This document shows positions 8,103-17,223 of a stretch of 64,000 nucleotides of DNA, piece after piece. The position numbers and the translations under genes were made by a program. Within the stretch, counting starts at the first letter, position 1. Each line of letters opens with the position of its first letter. The notes under the pieces are model-generated. The model searched no databases. It saw only the letters and a program-made list of their open reading frames with translations, and was not told the origin of the DNA. Source of the stretch: Clostridium sp. KNHs214 (GTDB lineage: Bacteria > Bacillota > Clostridia > Clostridiales > Clostridiaceae); contig NZ_JQMW01000011.1 in the NCBI RefSeq assembly GCF_000744935.1, positions 620,001-684,000 of the forward strand, written 5' to 3'.

Positions 8103-8924
8103 TTGAACGCAAAAGTAATCGCCATCGCCATGCAGAAAGGCGGTGTCGGCAAAACAACAACCTGTGCCAACTTAGGCATAGGACTGGCACAGGAAGGTAA
8201 AAAGGTTTTAATCGTGGATAGTGACCCTCAAGGCTCGCTATCAATCAGTTTAGGACACGCACAGCCCGACAATATCCCTACTACCCTTGCAACGGTTATG
8301 GGCAAGGTAATCACCGACAGCCCATTAGAACACAAGGAAGGCATTATTTCTCACCCCGAGGGTGTGGACTTGCTCCCTGCCAACATTGAGTTATCTGGCA
8401 TGGAGGTATCCCTCATCAATGCCATGAGCAGAGAAACCATTTTGAAGCAGTATCTTGATACGGTGAAAAAGGACTATCAATATATCCTGCTTGATACGCA
8501 GCCCTCGCTTGGTATGCTGACCGTCAATGCACTGGCGGCGGCAGACAGTGTAATTATCCCCGTGCAGGCTCAGTATCTCCCTGCAAAGGGCTTAGAACAG
8601 CTTTTCCAAACCATAAACAAGGTACGCAAGCAGATTAACCCCAAACTGCAAATAGACGGTATTCTGCTGACAATGGTGGATAGCCGCACGAGCTTTGCAA
8701 AGTATATCAGCACCCTGCTTCGAGATACCTATGGCAGTAAAGTCAAGGTATTTAACACGGATATTCCCCATTCGGTACGAGCCGCCGAAATCAGTGCCGA
8801 GGGCAAGAGCATTTTTGCCCATGACCCCAAAGGCAAGGTTGCAGACGCTTACAAAGAACTCACAAAGGAGGTGTTGAAAATTGAAAAGCTCCGCCAAAAA
8901 TATAAATCTGACATCGGTAGATGA
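8103..8924 (+). CDS. parA: ParA/Soj-family partition ATPase
   Basis: 273-aa deviant-Walker ATPase. KGGVGKTTTCANLG at residues 12-25 is the P-loop, VDSDPQGSLS the second motif, and DTQPSLGMLTVNAL the Walker B region. The start is TTG at 8103, after AAAGGAGGAACAG. ParA works with ParB to stabilise the excised circular ICE. The parB gene overlaps by 44 bases, so the two are co-translated. It is intact and of normal length. Confidence 0.93.
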   Translation: MNAKVIAIAMQKGGVGKTTTCANLGIGLAQEGKKVLIVDSDPQGSLSISLGHAQPDNIPTTLATVMGKVITDSPLEHKEGIISHPEGVDLLPANIELSGMEVSLINAMSRETILKQYLDTVKKDYQYILLDTQPSLGMLTVNALAAADSVIIPVQAQYLPAKGLEQLFQTINKVRKQINPKLQIDGILLTMVDSRTSFAKYISTLLRDTYGSKVKVFNTDIPHSVRAAEISAEGKSIFAHDPKGKVADAYKELTKEVLKIEKLRQKYKSDIGR

Positions 8925-9810
8925 TTTGTTCTCCACCGAGGAAAGCCGAGCCGATGCAGGCAGAGAAAAGGTTATGGAGATAGCCTTGACAGAGCTGTTT
9001 CCGTTCAAAGACCACCCCTTTAAGGTAAAAGACGATGAAGCAATGGCAGAAACCGCTGAGAGCATAAAGGAATATGGTGTGCTTGTTCCTGCTATTGCCC
9101 GACCTCGTGATGAGGGCGGCTATGAGCTTGTAGCAGGACACCGCAGACACAGGGCAAGCGAACTTGCAGGGCTTGACACCATGCCTGTTCTCGTCCGTAA
9201 CCTTGACGATGATGCCGCCACTATCATTATGGTGGACAGCAATCTGCAAAGAGAAAACATCTTGCCAAGTGAACGAGCCTTTGCATACAAATTAAAGTTA
9301 GATGCCATAAAACGAAAGGCAGGCAGACCCACAAAAGAAAATGGTAGCCAAGTTGGCGACAATTTAAGAAGTGTTAATATTCTTAGCGAAAATGCCCCCG
9401 ACAGTGCAAGGCAAATACAACGCTATATCCGTCTTACTGAGCTTATCCCCGAGCTTTTAGACATGGTAGATGATAAGAAAATAGCCTTTAACCCTGCTGT
9501 GGAGCTGTCTTACCTAAAGCCCGAGGAACAAACCAACTTGCTTGAAGCAATGGATATGGAACAGGCAACCCCCTCTCTTTCGCAGGCACAGCGGCTTAAA
9601 AAGTTTAGTGCCGAGGGCAAATGTACCCTTGAAGCTATGTGTGCCATTATGAGCGAAGAAAAGAAAGGCGAACTCGACAAGGTAACGCTTACAAGCGATA
9701 AGCTCCGTAAGTATTTCCCCAAGTCCTATACACCGCAGAAAATGGAAGAAACCATACTTAAACTATTGGAAACATGGCATAAAAAGCGTACTCAAAGCCA
9801 AGAGCGATAA
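8881..9810 (+). CDS. parB: ParB/RepB/Spo0J-family partition protein
   Basis: 309 aa from TTG 8881, downstream of AAAGGAGGTG inside the end of parA. The ParB N domain is visible: ELFPFKDHPFKV, EYGVLVPAIARP and GYELVAGHRRHRASELAG (box II arginines). A central HTH region follows (LTELIPELLDMVDDKKIAFN). It binds a centromere-like site on the element and stimulates ParA. No parS-like site was identified by eye. Confidence 0.92.
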   Translation: MKSSAKNINLTSVDDLFSTEESRADAGREKVMEIALTELFPFKDHPFKVKDDEAMAETAESIKEYGVLVPAIARPRDEGGYELVAGHRRHRASELAGLDTMPVLVRNLDDDAATIIMVDSNLQRENILPSERAFAYKLKLDAIKRKAGRPTKENGSQVGDNLRSVNILSENAPDSARQIQRYIRLTELIPELLDMVDDKKIAFNPAVELSYLKPEEQTNLLEAMDMEQATPSLSQAQRLKKFSAEGKCTLEAMCAIMSEEKKGELDKVTLTSDKLRKYFPKSYTPQKMEETILKLLETWHKKRTQSQER

Positions 9811-9840
9811 GGAAAAACAGCACTGAAAGGAAGTGAGGAA

Positions 9841-10731
9841 ATGGCTGTGTGCAGAATAGAAAAAACAAAGGATTACACCGTCATGGCAAACCATCATTTA
9901 CGCAATAAAGGCTTGTCGCTCAAAGCAAAAGGCTTGTTATCCCTTATGCTGTCGCTCCCCGAGGATTGGGATTACACCGTAAAAGGGCTTGCCTATATCT
10001 GCAAAGACGGCATAGACAGTATTAACGGGGCGATTAAGGAGCTTGAAACCACAGGATATATGCACCGTCAGCGTGTCAGAAATGACCGAGGACAGCTCAC
10101 CACTACGGAATATACAATTCGTGAGTATCCGCAGAACATGGGCGATGACACATTTCCTGCCGAGGTCTTGCCTGCACTGGAAAGCCCTATACTGGAAAAT
10201 CCAACACAGGCTATGCCTATACAGGAAAAACCCTACCAATTAAATACTTATCTACAAACTAATGATAAATCAAAAAAAGATTTATTTATTACTGAAATAT
10301 CAAATCCTTATCAATCAAATCCTTACAATGGCAAAAAAACGGGATATGATGAGATAGGATGTGAAACTTACGAAGAAGTAAAAGAATTGGTTTACGAAAA
10401 TATTGAATACAGGCATTTTAAGCAGCACGGCGGTATCGGTATGCGTGAGCGTTTAGATGAAATAGCCGACATCATCATCGAAACCCTGTGTTCTACAAAG
10501 GACACCATAAACATTGCCGGTGATGATTATCCTGCAAGACTTGTGAAAGACAAGATGCTGAGAATTACCTCGTCGCACATTGACTATGTGTTTGACTGTT
10601 TAAACAAAAACACCACCTATGTGCGGAATATCAAGCGATATTTGCTTGCAACCCTTTTTAATGCCCCGTCTACCATGGACAACTACTACTCCGCTTTAGT
10701 CAATCACGATTTATACAGTCCTAACCGTTAA
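9841..10731 (+). CDS. Replication initiator-like HTH protein (RepA N-terminal/DUF6017 type)
   Basis: 296 aa. The N-terminus (MAVCRIEKTKDYTVMANHHL, then LSLKAKGLLSLMLSLPEDWD) is the winged-helix domain of ICE and plasmid initiators. The C-terminal 110 residues (YENIEYRHF, then a DUF6017-like region) are joined by a low-complexity linker. It is probably needed for replication of the excised circle. It has a strong ribosome site (AAAGGAAGTGAGG) and is followed by a terminator. Confidence 0.85.
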   Translation: MAVCRIEKTKDYTVMANHHLRNKGLSLKAKGLLSLMLSLPEDWDYTVKGLAYICKDGIDSINGAIKELETTGYMHRQRVRNDRGQLTTTEYTIREYPQNMGDDTFPAEVLPALESPILENPTQAMPIQEKPYQLNTYLQTNDKSKKDLFITEISNPYQSNPYNGKKTGYDEIGCETYEEVKELVYENIEYRHFKQHGGIGMRERLDEIADIIIETLCSTKDTINIAGDDYPARLVKDKMLRITSSHIDYVFDCLNKNTTYVRNIKRYLLATLFNAPSTMDNYYSALVNHDLYSPNR

Positions 10732-10767
10732 GGCACTTTGTAAAGAAATTTGCAGAGTGCCTTTTTT
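10731..10767 (+). terminator. Intrinsic terminator between rep-like gene and DUF7768 gene
   Basis: AGGCACT (10731-10737) pairs with AGTGCCT (10756-10762) and is followed by TTTTT. It lies 30 bases before the next start codon. Confidence 0.7.
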
Positions 10768-10797
10768 CATGCAAAAAAATGAAAGGAGAAATTCAAA

Positions 10798-11142
10798 ATG
10801 AGAAAACCAATGGCATACATTACCGCCGCTTGGAGCAAAAACGAGTTTGAAGTAACCGAAACAGCGGCTAAATATTGCAGAAAGCTATATGAAGCAGGCT
10901 ACACCCCCATTTGCCCACCGCTTTATCTTCCTCTGTTTCTGTGTGACAAAGTACCGCAGGAACACAAGGACGGAATTGATATGGCAAGGGATATGTTACG
11001 CCGTGCAAGGGTGCTTGTGGTATGCGGCAGTATCGTAGATGAAAATGTGAAAAACGACATAGCTATCGCCCAAAGGCTGAATATCACCGCAACTACCCTT
11101 GAGGGCATTTTAACCGTCAAGGGGCAAGGCAGAGAGGAATAG
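10798..11142 (+). CDS. DUF7768 / deoxyribosyltransferase-fold ICE protein
   Basis: 114 aa, MRKPMAYITAAWSKNEFEVT at the N-terminus and RARVLVVCGSIVDENVKND in the middle. The pattern is like DUF4406/nucleoside 2-deoxyribosyltransferase-fold proteins. It is commonly found between the replication and PcfB genes of Tn1549-like elements. Function is unknown; nucleotide or signal binding is only a guess. The ribosome site is GAAAGGAG at 10781. Confidence 0.75.
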   Translation: MRKPMAYITAAWSKNEFEVTETAAKYCRKLYEAGYTPICPPLYLPLFLCDKVPQEHKDGIDMARDMLRRARVLVVCGSIVDENVKNDIAIAQRLNITATTLEGILTVKGQGREE

Positions 11143-11175
11143 CCGCAGAAAAAACCGTGAAAGGAGGGATTTTTC

Positions 11176-11652
11176 ATGCAGGAAGAAGTGGAACAAAAAA
11201 CCGTTGCTCTTGTCATCAGTGCAGGCAAGCTCACAGGCAGAGAGCTGAAAAAAGCAATGCTAAAACTGCTTGCACATTTGAAAGACAAAAAATCCCACCC
11301 CAATATCCCACAGGGGAAACAGTCGGTAAAACAGCTTGCAAAGCAAGGGCAAGGTATGACCAGTATTGAAATCACCGACCAAAACATCAAAGATTTTGAG
11401 CGAGTGGCAAAAAAGTACGGTGTGGACTTTGCTGTTATGAAAGATAAGCACGAAGTACCGCCGAAATATGTGGTCTTTTTCAAAGGCAAAGATGCCGATG
11501 CCATTACCAATGCCTTTAAGGAATATACCGCAGATATGGTGAAAAAGGCGGCTCGACCGTCTGTGCTTGCAGAGCTTAGAAAGTTGGCTCAGATTGTGAA
11601 AAACACCGTTGTAGACAAGGTGAAACATAAAAACAAGGAGCAGAGTCTATGA
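11176..11652 (+). CDS. pcfB: PcfB-family conjugation protein (DUF3801)
   Basis: 158 aa, with ITDQNIKDFERVAKKYGVDF and AVMKDKHEVPPKYVVFFKGK typical of PcfB/DUF3801. In enterococcal pCF10, PcfB helps couple the relaxosome to the VirD4 coupling protein. Its stop overlaps the virD4 start (ATGA). Intact. Confidence 0.88.
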   Translation: MQEEVEQKTVALVISAGKLTGRELKKAMLKLLAHLKDKKSHPNIPQGKQSVKQLAKQGQGMTSIEITDQNIKDFERVAKKYGVDFAVMKDKHEVPPKYVVFFKGKDADAITNAFKEYTADMVKKAARPSVLAELRKLAQIVKNTVVDKVKHKNKEQSL

Positions 11653-13448
11653 GTAAAAAGATGAAAAAGCTCCTTATCCTTAACATTCCCTACCTTGTGT
11701 TGGGGCTGCTGTTTACAAAGCTGCCCGAAGCATGGCGGAACACAAACGGTGTTGATTTAGGGCAAAAGATACTGAATTTGGGCGAGGGCTTATCTCAAGC
11801 TTTTGCAGTACCGTTTCCGTCCTTTTATCCTACCGACTTGCTCATTGGGCTTTTAATCGGTGCATTACTAAGGCTGATAATCTATGTTCGCAGTAAAAAT
11901 GCAAAAAAATACCGTAAGGGTGTGGAATATGGCTCTGCCCGTTGGGGCAACGCAAAAGATATTGAGCCGTATGTAGACCCCACATTCCAAAACAATGTAC
12001 TGCTCACCCAAACGGAACGATTGACCATGAACAACCGCCCCAAAGACCCAAAGACAGCACGAAATAAAAATGTGCTGATTGTGGGCGGCTCGGCAGTGGT
12101 AAAACGAGATTTTGGCTCAAGCCAAATCTCATGCAGTGCCACAGCTCATTCGTAGTCACAGACCCAAAAGGCAGCATCGTCATTGAATGTGGTAAGCTGT
12201 TGCTTCGTGAGGGCTACAAGGTGAAAATCCTCAACACCATCAATTTCAAGAAATCCATGCACTACAACCCTTTCGCCTACATCAGAAGTGAAAAGGACAT
12301 CTTAAAGCTCGTTACCACCCTCATTGCCAATACCAAAGGCGAGGGCAAGGCAGGCGATGATTTTTGGGTGAAAGCAGAAACCCTGCTCTACACCGCCCTT
12401 ATCGCCTACATCTACTATGAAGCCCCCGAAGATGAGCAGAATTTTACAACGTTGATTGAGTTTATCAATGCCAGTGAAGTCCGTGAGGACGATGAGGAAT
12501 TTAAAAACAATGTGGATTTGATGTTTGATAGGCTCGAGGAAAAAGACCCTCAGCACTTTGCGGTGCGGCAATATAAGAAGTACAAATTAGCCGCAGGCAA
12601 AACAGCGAAGTCGATTTTAATTAGCTGTGGTGCAAGGCTCGCTCCCTTTGATATTAAAGAGCTTAGAGAACTGACCGCCTATGATGAACTGGAGCTTGAT
12701 ACCCTCGGAGATAGGAAAACAGCACTCTTTATTATCATCAGCGATACCGATGCCACATTCAATTTCCTTGTATCCATGTGTTACACACAGCTTTTTAACT
12801 TGCTTTGTGACAAAGCAGATGATGTGTACGGAGGTCGCTTGCCTGTTCATGTGCGGTGCTTGATTGACGAGTGTGCCAATATCGGGCAGATACCAAACCT
12901 TGAGAAGCTCATGGCAACCATTCGCAGCCGTGAAATCTCTGCTTGCCTTGTATTGCAGGCACAATCACAGCTCAAGGCACTCTACAAGGACAATTCCGAT
13001 ACCATTATCGGCAACTGTGACAGCATGATTTTCCTCGGTGGCAAGGAAAAAACCACCCTCAAGGATTTAACAGAAACCCTTGGTAAAGAAACCATTGATA
13101 TGTTCAACACTTCTGATACCCGAGGTAGCCAACGAAGCTATGGTATCAACTATCAACGGCTTGGAAAAGAGCTGATGAGCATGGATGAGCATGGATGATC
13201 TATCTGTCATGGACGGTGGGAAATGTATTTTACAGCTTAGAGGTGTTCGCCCCTTTTTCAGTGATAAGTACGATATTACTAAGCACCCGAAATACAAGTA
13301 CCTCTCGGACTTTGATAAGAAAAATGCCTTTGACATTGAGAAATTCTTATCCAACAAACTAAAGCTCAAAGGAAATGATGTGTACGAGGTTTACGATTTA
13401 AGCAAAGAGGAAGAAACAACCGAGCCATCGCCCTCAGACGGGCAATAA
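11649..13448 (+). pseudogene. virD4: VirD4/TraG-family coupling protein (PcfC-like), two frameshifts
   Basis: The coding sequence lies in three frames: 11649 to about 12090, about 12092-13197, and 13185-13448. The first break is a single missing base inside the Walker A codons: the frame leaves VGGS and, with one base restored, would read GGSGSGKTRFWLKPN. The second is a 10-bp tandem duplication of GATGAGCATG near 13177-13197, after GKELMSMD. The N-terminus has two membrane segments, and VRCLIDECANIGQIPNLEKL is the Walker B region. The intact protein would be about 600 aa and would pump DNA to the type IV secretion channel. As written it is inactive, unless sequencing errors are involved. Confidence 0.9.
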
Positions 13449-13476
13449 ACACTACCATTCAAGGTGGTGTTTTTTA
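13448..13476 (+). terminator. Intrinsic terminator after virD4
   Basis: AACACTACC (13448-13456, approximate) pairs with GGTGGTGTT (13463-13471) around a 6-base loop, with a T-run after it. Confidence 0.7.
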
Positions 13477-13510
13477 TATACACAAGCCACACGGAAAGGA
13501 GGTGTTGCCT

Positions 13511-13528
13511 ATGATTGTGGTCTTTTAA
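13511..13528 (+). CDS. Possible 5-codon leader peptide MIVVF
   Basis: ATG ATT GTG GTC TTT TAA at 13511-13528 follows a near-perfect GGAAAGGAGGTG ribosome site at 13493-13503. The stop codon overlaps the first arm of the following terminator hairpin. This is the layout of an attenuator leader rather than a structural gene. It lies between virD4 and maff2. Confidence 0.35.
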   Translation: MIVVF

Positions 13529-13553
13529 CGCTGTCAATGAACAGCGTTTTTTA
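13527..13553 (+). terminator. Intrinsic terminator/attenuator before maff2
   Basis: AACGCTGT (13527-13534) pairs with ACAGCGTT (13541-13548) and is followed by TTTTATT. Its first arm includes the stop codon of the tiny MIVVF frame. Confidence 0.75.
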
Positions 13554-13601
13554 TTGCCAAAACACAGACCCCAAAATACAAAATTAAAGGAGAAAAATCA
13601 T

Positions 13602-13814
13602 ATGGAATTTTTTAATCAAGCAGTAACCGTATTGCAGACACTCGTTATTGCTCTTGGAGCAGGACTTGGCATTTGGGGAGTTATCAATCTCCTTGAGGGG
13701 TACGGCAACGATAACCCCGGTGCAAAATCACAGGGTATGAAACAGCTCATGGCAGGCGGTGGCGTAGCACTGATTGGCATGACACTTGTACCACTTCTCA
13801 GCGGATTGTTTTAA
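13602..13814 (+). CDS. Maff2-family ICE membrane protein
   Basis: 70 aa from ATG 13602, preceded by AAAGGAG. There are two hydrophobic segments, TLVIALGAGLGIWGVINLL and GGGVALIGMTLVPLLSGLF, separated by a GAKSQGMKQLM loop. Small Maff2 proteins always sit just before the TrbL-like gene in Tn1549-type elements and are probably pilin-like or channel components of the type IV system. A longer frame from 13515 would read through the terminator and is not favoured. Confidence 0.85.
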   Translation: MEFFNQAVTVLQTLVIALGAGLGIWGVINLLEGYGNDNPGAKSQGMKQLMAGGGVALIGMTLVPLLSGLF

Positions 13815-13825
13815 GATAACAGCCG

Positions 13826-14689
13826 ATGGATTTTATCATTGATGCAATCAACGAGTGGATAACCAATCTGCTCGTTGACGGTATCATGGGTAATCTAACG
13901 GGCTTGTTCGATAACATCAATTCAGAAGTATCAAGGATTGCAGGAGATGTGGGAAAAACACCGTCACAATGGAATGGCGGTGTTTTCTCCATGATTGAGA
14001 ACTTATCGGACACCGTTATCATGCCCATAGCCGGAATAATTCTGACCTTTGTGATGTGCTACGAGCTGATACAAATGGTCATTGACAGAAACAATATGCA
14101 CGACTTTCCACCCTCGGATATTTTCAAGTGGATGATGAAAACCTTTATTGCTGTGGTGCTTGTAACAAACACATTCCCCATTATGATGGGCATATTTGAT
14201 GTGGCACAGTCCGTCATATCCAATGCGGCAGGAGTGATTATCGGAGATACCGCAGTAGGAGTGGAAACCTTAGATACCCTGCGTGAAAGCCTGTTAGAAA
14301 TGAATATAGGCTCACTCTTGGGGCTGTATCTGCAAAGCTTTTTTATGGGGATTATCATGTGGGCATTATCCGTTTGCATTTTCATTATCGTGTACGGAAG
14401 AATGCTTGAAATCTACCTCATGACTTCTCTTGGAGCACTCCCCATTGCTACAATGTCAAGCAAGGAGTGGAACATGGGAAACAACTACCTCAAAGCTCTG
14501 CTTGCCCTCGCATTTCAAGGTTTTTTGATTATGGTGTGCGTTGGCATTTATGCGGTGCTTATTCAGTCCATTGCAACAGGTGATGACCCCATAAAAGCGA
14601 TTTGGACTTGCATGATGTACACGGTACTGCTCTGCTTCTCCCTCTTTAAAACGGGTACATTGGCAAAGAGCATATTCTCAGCCCATTGA
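13826..14689 (+). CDS. TrbL/VirB6-like type IV secretion membrane protein
   Basis: 287 aa with about six membrane segments (for example IMPIAGIILTFVMCYELIQM and the FMGIIMWALSVCIFIIVYG region). The N-terminus, MDFIIDAINEWITNLLVDGI, is characteristic of the CD0411/TrbL-like family of Firmicute ICEs. It probably forms part of the inner channel. It has normal length and follows maff2 by 11 bases. Confidence 0.85.
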   Translation: MDFIIDAINEWITNLLVDGIMGNLTGLFDNINSEVSRIAGDVGKTPSQWNGGVFSMIENLSDTVIMPIAGIILTFVMCYELIQMVIDRNNMHDFPPSDIFKWMMKTFIAVVLVTNTFPIMMGIFDVAQSVISNAAGVIIGDTAVGVETLDTLRESLLEMNIGSLLGLYLQSFFMGIIMWALSVCIFIIVYGRMLEIYLMTSLGALPIATMSSKEWNMGNNYLKALLALAFQGFLIMVCVGIYAVLIQSIATGDDPIKAIWTCMMYTVLLCFSLFKTGTLAKSIFSAH

Positions 14690-14756
14690 AATTAACAGAT
14701 TTGGACTATATGTGGGGTGTTTTAAATGCTATACTATAAAAAAGGAGGGTGAAAAA

Positions 14757-15398
14757 ATGAGCAAAAAAGATGATTTTACTAAAATCAAATACTCACACCT
14801 TAGCAAACTATATATGTCTGCAAATGGATTCAAGTCAACTTTCGAGAACTTGAAAAAGCAGAGTGCAGAAAACTTAGGGATTATACAATATGAAAATGCA
14901 ACTCCTGCCACAGCAACAAATGGTTTGTTCGCATTAGAACTATATTTAAAGCTTATCTATTCTTTTGATTATTGGGAAAAGACACAACGAGGCAAAGAAA
15001 ATTGCATCAATGAAACTCAATATCCTAAGGGGCACAAATTATATGAGTTGTTTAATCAACTGGAAGAAAAGTCTACAAGAACAATATTAGAAAAAACCGT
15101 ATCTGAAATGAGCAATGCTGATGTTGGTGAATTTTTTAAAAACTTTAGTAATGACTTTGCAAAATGGAGATATTACTTTGAGAGTAGTGGGTGCATGGAG
15201 GGTGATTTTTACTCACTGGGTATAATCTTAACGGCTGTATATAATTACTGCAATGATTATATCAATTACAAAATGTATTCCCCTGAGGAATGGATAGAAA
15301 GCGACACTAATACTTCAGTTACTATGCACAAAGCGAAAGTTTCTTCAATGGAAGAACTGAACGATTTGCAAAACAAAAGTTTGTCAGAATTAATGTAA
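14757..15398 (+). CDS. Cargo protein of unknown function, helical, possibly HEPN-like
   Basis: 213 aa from ATG 14757 after AAAGGAGGG. It is AT-rich compared with its neighbours and interrupts the otherwise conserved TrbL-PrgI-VirB4 order. Predicted all-helical: LFALELYLKLIYSFDYW, then KGHKLYELFNQLEEKS, then FSNDFAKWRYYFES. This order (hydrophobic helix, GH-L-LF, then W-R-Y-x-E) recalls HEPN-type helical bundle proteins, but I do not see a clear R-x4-6-H motif. It could be an accessory defence, exclusion or toxin-related gene. I do not assign a function. Confidence 0.6.
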   Translation: MSKKDDFTKIKYSHLSKLYMSANGFKSTFENLKKQSAENLGIIQYENATPATATNGLFALELYLKLIYSFDYWEKTQRGKENCINETQYPKGHKLYELFNQLEEKSTRTILEKTVSEMSNADVGEFFKNFSNDFAKWRYYFESSGCMEGDFYSLGIILTAVYNYCNDYINYKMYSPEEWIESDTNTSVTMHKAKVSSMEELNDLQNKSLSELM

Positions 15399-15402
15399 AG
15401 AT

Positions 15403-15432
15403 AGCACCTGTCTAAATGATGGGTGCTTTTTT
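15403..15432 (+). terminator. Intrinsic terminator before prgI
   Basis: AGCACC (15403-15408) pairs with GGGTGCT (15421-15427) and is followed by TTTTTT. It lies about 20 bases ahead of the PrgI start. Confidence 0.65.
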
Positions 15433-15450
15433 ATTGGAAAGGAAGATTTT

Positions 15451-15888
15451 ATGGCTTATGTACCAATCCCCAAAGATTTAAGCAATGTAAAAACAAAGGT
15501 TGCTCTAAACCTTACCAAGCGGCAAATTATCTGCTTTTCGGCGGCACTGGCGGTAGGACTACCGCCTTTTTTTATTCTCAAGGACTACATTGGCACAAGC
15601 CCTGCGGTGCTTGTAATGATGTTTCTCATGCTGCCGCTGTTCATGTTTGCCATGTATGAAAAGCATGGTCAGCCCCTCGAGGTAATCCTCAAGAACTATG
15701 TGGCAGTGCGTTTTCTTAACCCGAAACAAAGACCTTACATTACGGATAATTTCTATCCGTTATTGGAAAGGCAATATCACTTAGACATGGAGGTAAATCA
15801 AATTGTCAAAAATCGAAAAGAAGCCCATAAAGCTCACCCGAGTGGAAAAGCAAAGCATCGCAAGTGCGGTGCAAAGGGCGAACAATAA
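15451..15888 (+). CDS. PrgI-family type IV secretion protein
   Basis: 145 aa, MAYVPIPKDLSNVKTKVALN, then two membrane segments (IICFSAALAVGLPPFFIL and AVLVMMFLMLPLFMFAMY) and a basic tail. PrgI proteins are small VirB3-like partners encoded just before VirB4. The end overlaps the virB4 start by 86 bases. Confidence 0.88.
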   Translation: MAYVPIPKDLSNVKTKVALNLTKRQIICFSAALAVGLPPFFILKDYIGTSPAVLVMMFLMLPLFMFAMYEKHGQPLEVILKNYVAVRFLNPKQRPYITDNFYPLLERQYHLDMEVNQIVKNRKEAHKAHPSGKAKHRKCGAKGEQ

Positions 15889-17077
15889 ACCCAAAGGAGT
15901 AAAGTCGGCACAGGAAAGTATTCCTTACCGTCATATTTTCCCCGATGGTATCTGTCATGTGGGCGATAAGCTCTACACCAAAACCCTGCAATTCGGTGAC
16001 ATCAATTATCAGATTGCACAGAACGAGGACAAGACCGCTATCTTTGAAAGCTGGTGCGACTTCCTCAACTACTTTGACAGCACCATCAAATTTCAGCTCA
16101 CATTCTTAAACACCACAGCGAATACAAAGGACTTTGAAAAAAGCGTGTTCATCGCTCCGCAGGCAGATGCTTTCGACAGTATCCGAACAGAGTACAGCGA
16201 GATGCTGCACAATCAGCTTGCAAGGGGCAACAACGGACTTGTGAAAACCAAGTATCTGACCTTTGGCATTGAAGCCGAGAATATCAGAATCGCCAAGCCC
16301 CGTCTTGAACGCATTGAAAATGACCTGTGGAACGCATTTAAGCGATTGGGTGTGCAGCTTACCTCTCTTGACGGTAAACAGCGATTAAAGCTCATGCACA
16401 ATATTCTTCGTATGAGTGGCAATGACCCCTTTGCCTTTGAATGGAACTGGCTTGCACCCTCGGGGCTTAGTACGAAGGACTTTATCGCCCCGTCCTCTTT
16501 TGAGTTTAAGGAGAAAGGCACATTCAGAACAGGCGATAAATATGGTGCTGTATCCTTTTTGCAGATACTCGCCCCCGAGCTGAATGACCGTGTACTGTCC
16601 GACTTTTTGGAAATGGAGAGCAATCTCATTGTTACCATGCACATTCAATCGGTAGACCAAATGAAAGCAATCAAAACTATCAAGCGTAAGATTACCGACC
16701 TCGATAAAATGAAGATTGAGGAACAGAAAAAAGCGGTAAGAGCAGGCTATGACATGGACATTATCCCCTCTGACCTTGCCACCTATGGCGGTGAAGCCAA
16801 AAAACTCCTTGCCGACCTGCAAAGCCGAAACGAGCGAATGTTTTTAATCACATTTCTTGTACTGAATACTGCTGACAGCAAAAAGGAATTGGACAATATC
16901 CTGCTCCAAGCAAGCGGTATTGCCAACAAGCACAACTGTACCCTCATAAGGCTTGATTATCAGCAGGAACAGGGCTTTATGACTGCCTTACCCCTCGGCA
17001 AAAATCTTGTACCCATACAGCGGAGCTTGACCACCTCAAGCACCGCTATTTTTGTGCCTTTTACCACACAGTGTTAA
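15803..17077 (+). pseudogene. virB4: VirB4-family conjugation ATPase, C-terminally truncated by a transposon
   Basis: The 424-aa N-terminal half starts at TTG 15803 with GGAGG upstream: RHIFPDGICHVGDKLYTKTL and QFGDINYQIAQNEDKTAIFE. It stops at STAIFVPFTTQ followed by one Cys codon and TAA, exactly where the transposon begins (17072). Family members are about 750-820 aa and carry Walker A/B in the missing half, so no ATPase activity can remain. The other half is not present on the far side of the transposon. Confidence 0.9.
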
Positions 17078-17194
17078 ACGTCAAATTTCTCCTAATTTAA
17101 ACGTCAGTTTATTTCTATAATTATAGTACAATTTACGTCAAATTATTTCTACAAAATCACTTTATTTTTAATGAAAAATCATTTTGCACCTAAA

Positions 17195-17216
17195 AGAAAA
17201 AGGAGCTAGCGCTCCT
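17195..17216 (-). terminator. Terminator of the transposon operon
   Basis: AAGGAGC-TA-GCTCCTT-type hairpin around 17197-17215. On the minus strand it is followed by TTTTTCTTTT. It lies directly after the ATPase gene. Confidence 0.8.
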
Positions 17217-17223
17217 TGTGATT

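Noticed and set aside
8592-9249. Long minus-strand frames opposite parA/parB
   Set aside because: They are antisense shadows of clear ParA and ParB frames in GC-richer ICE DNA and have no ribosome sites or known domains.
10923-11628. Minus-strand frames opposite the DUF7768 and PcfB genes
   Set aside because: Shadow frames; cysteine/serine-rich nonsense without ribosome sites.
13515-13601. Longer start for the Maff2 protein
   Set aside because: The added codons run through a terminator hairpin; ATG 13602 has AAAGGAG in front and matches family length.
17072-17080. Natural stop of virB4
   Set aside because: The stop codon is part of the transposon end (TGTTAAACG), and family members are almost twice as long.
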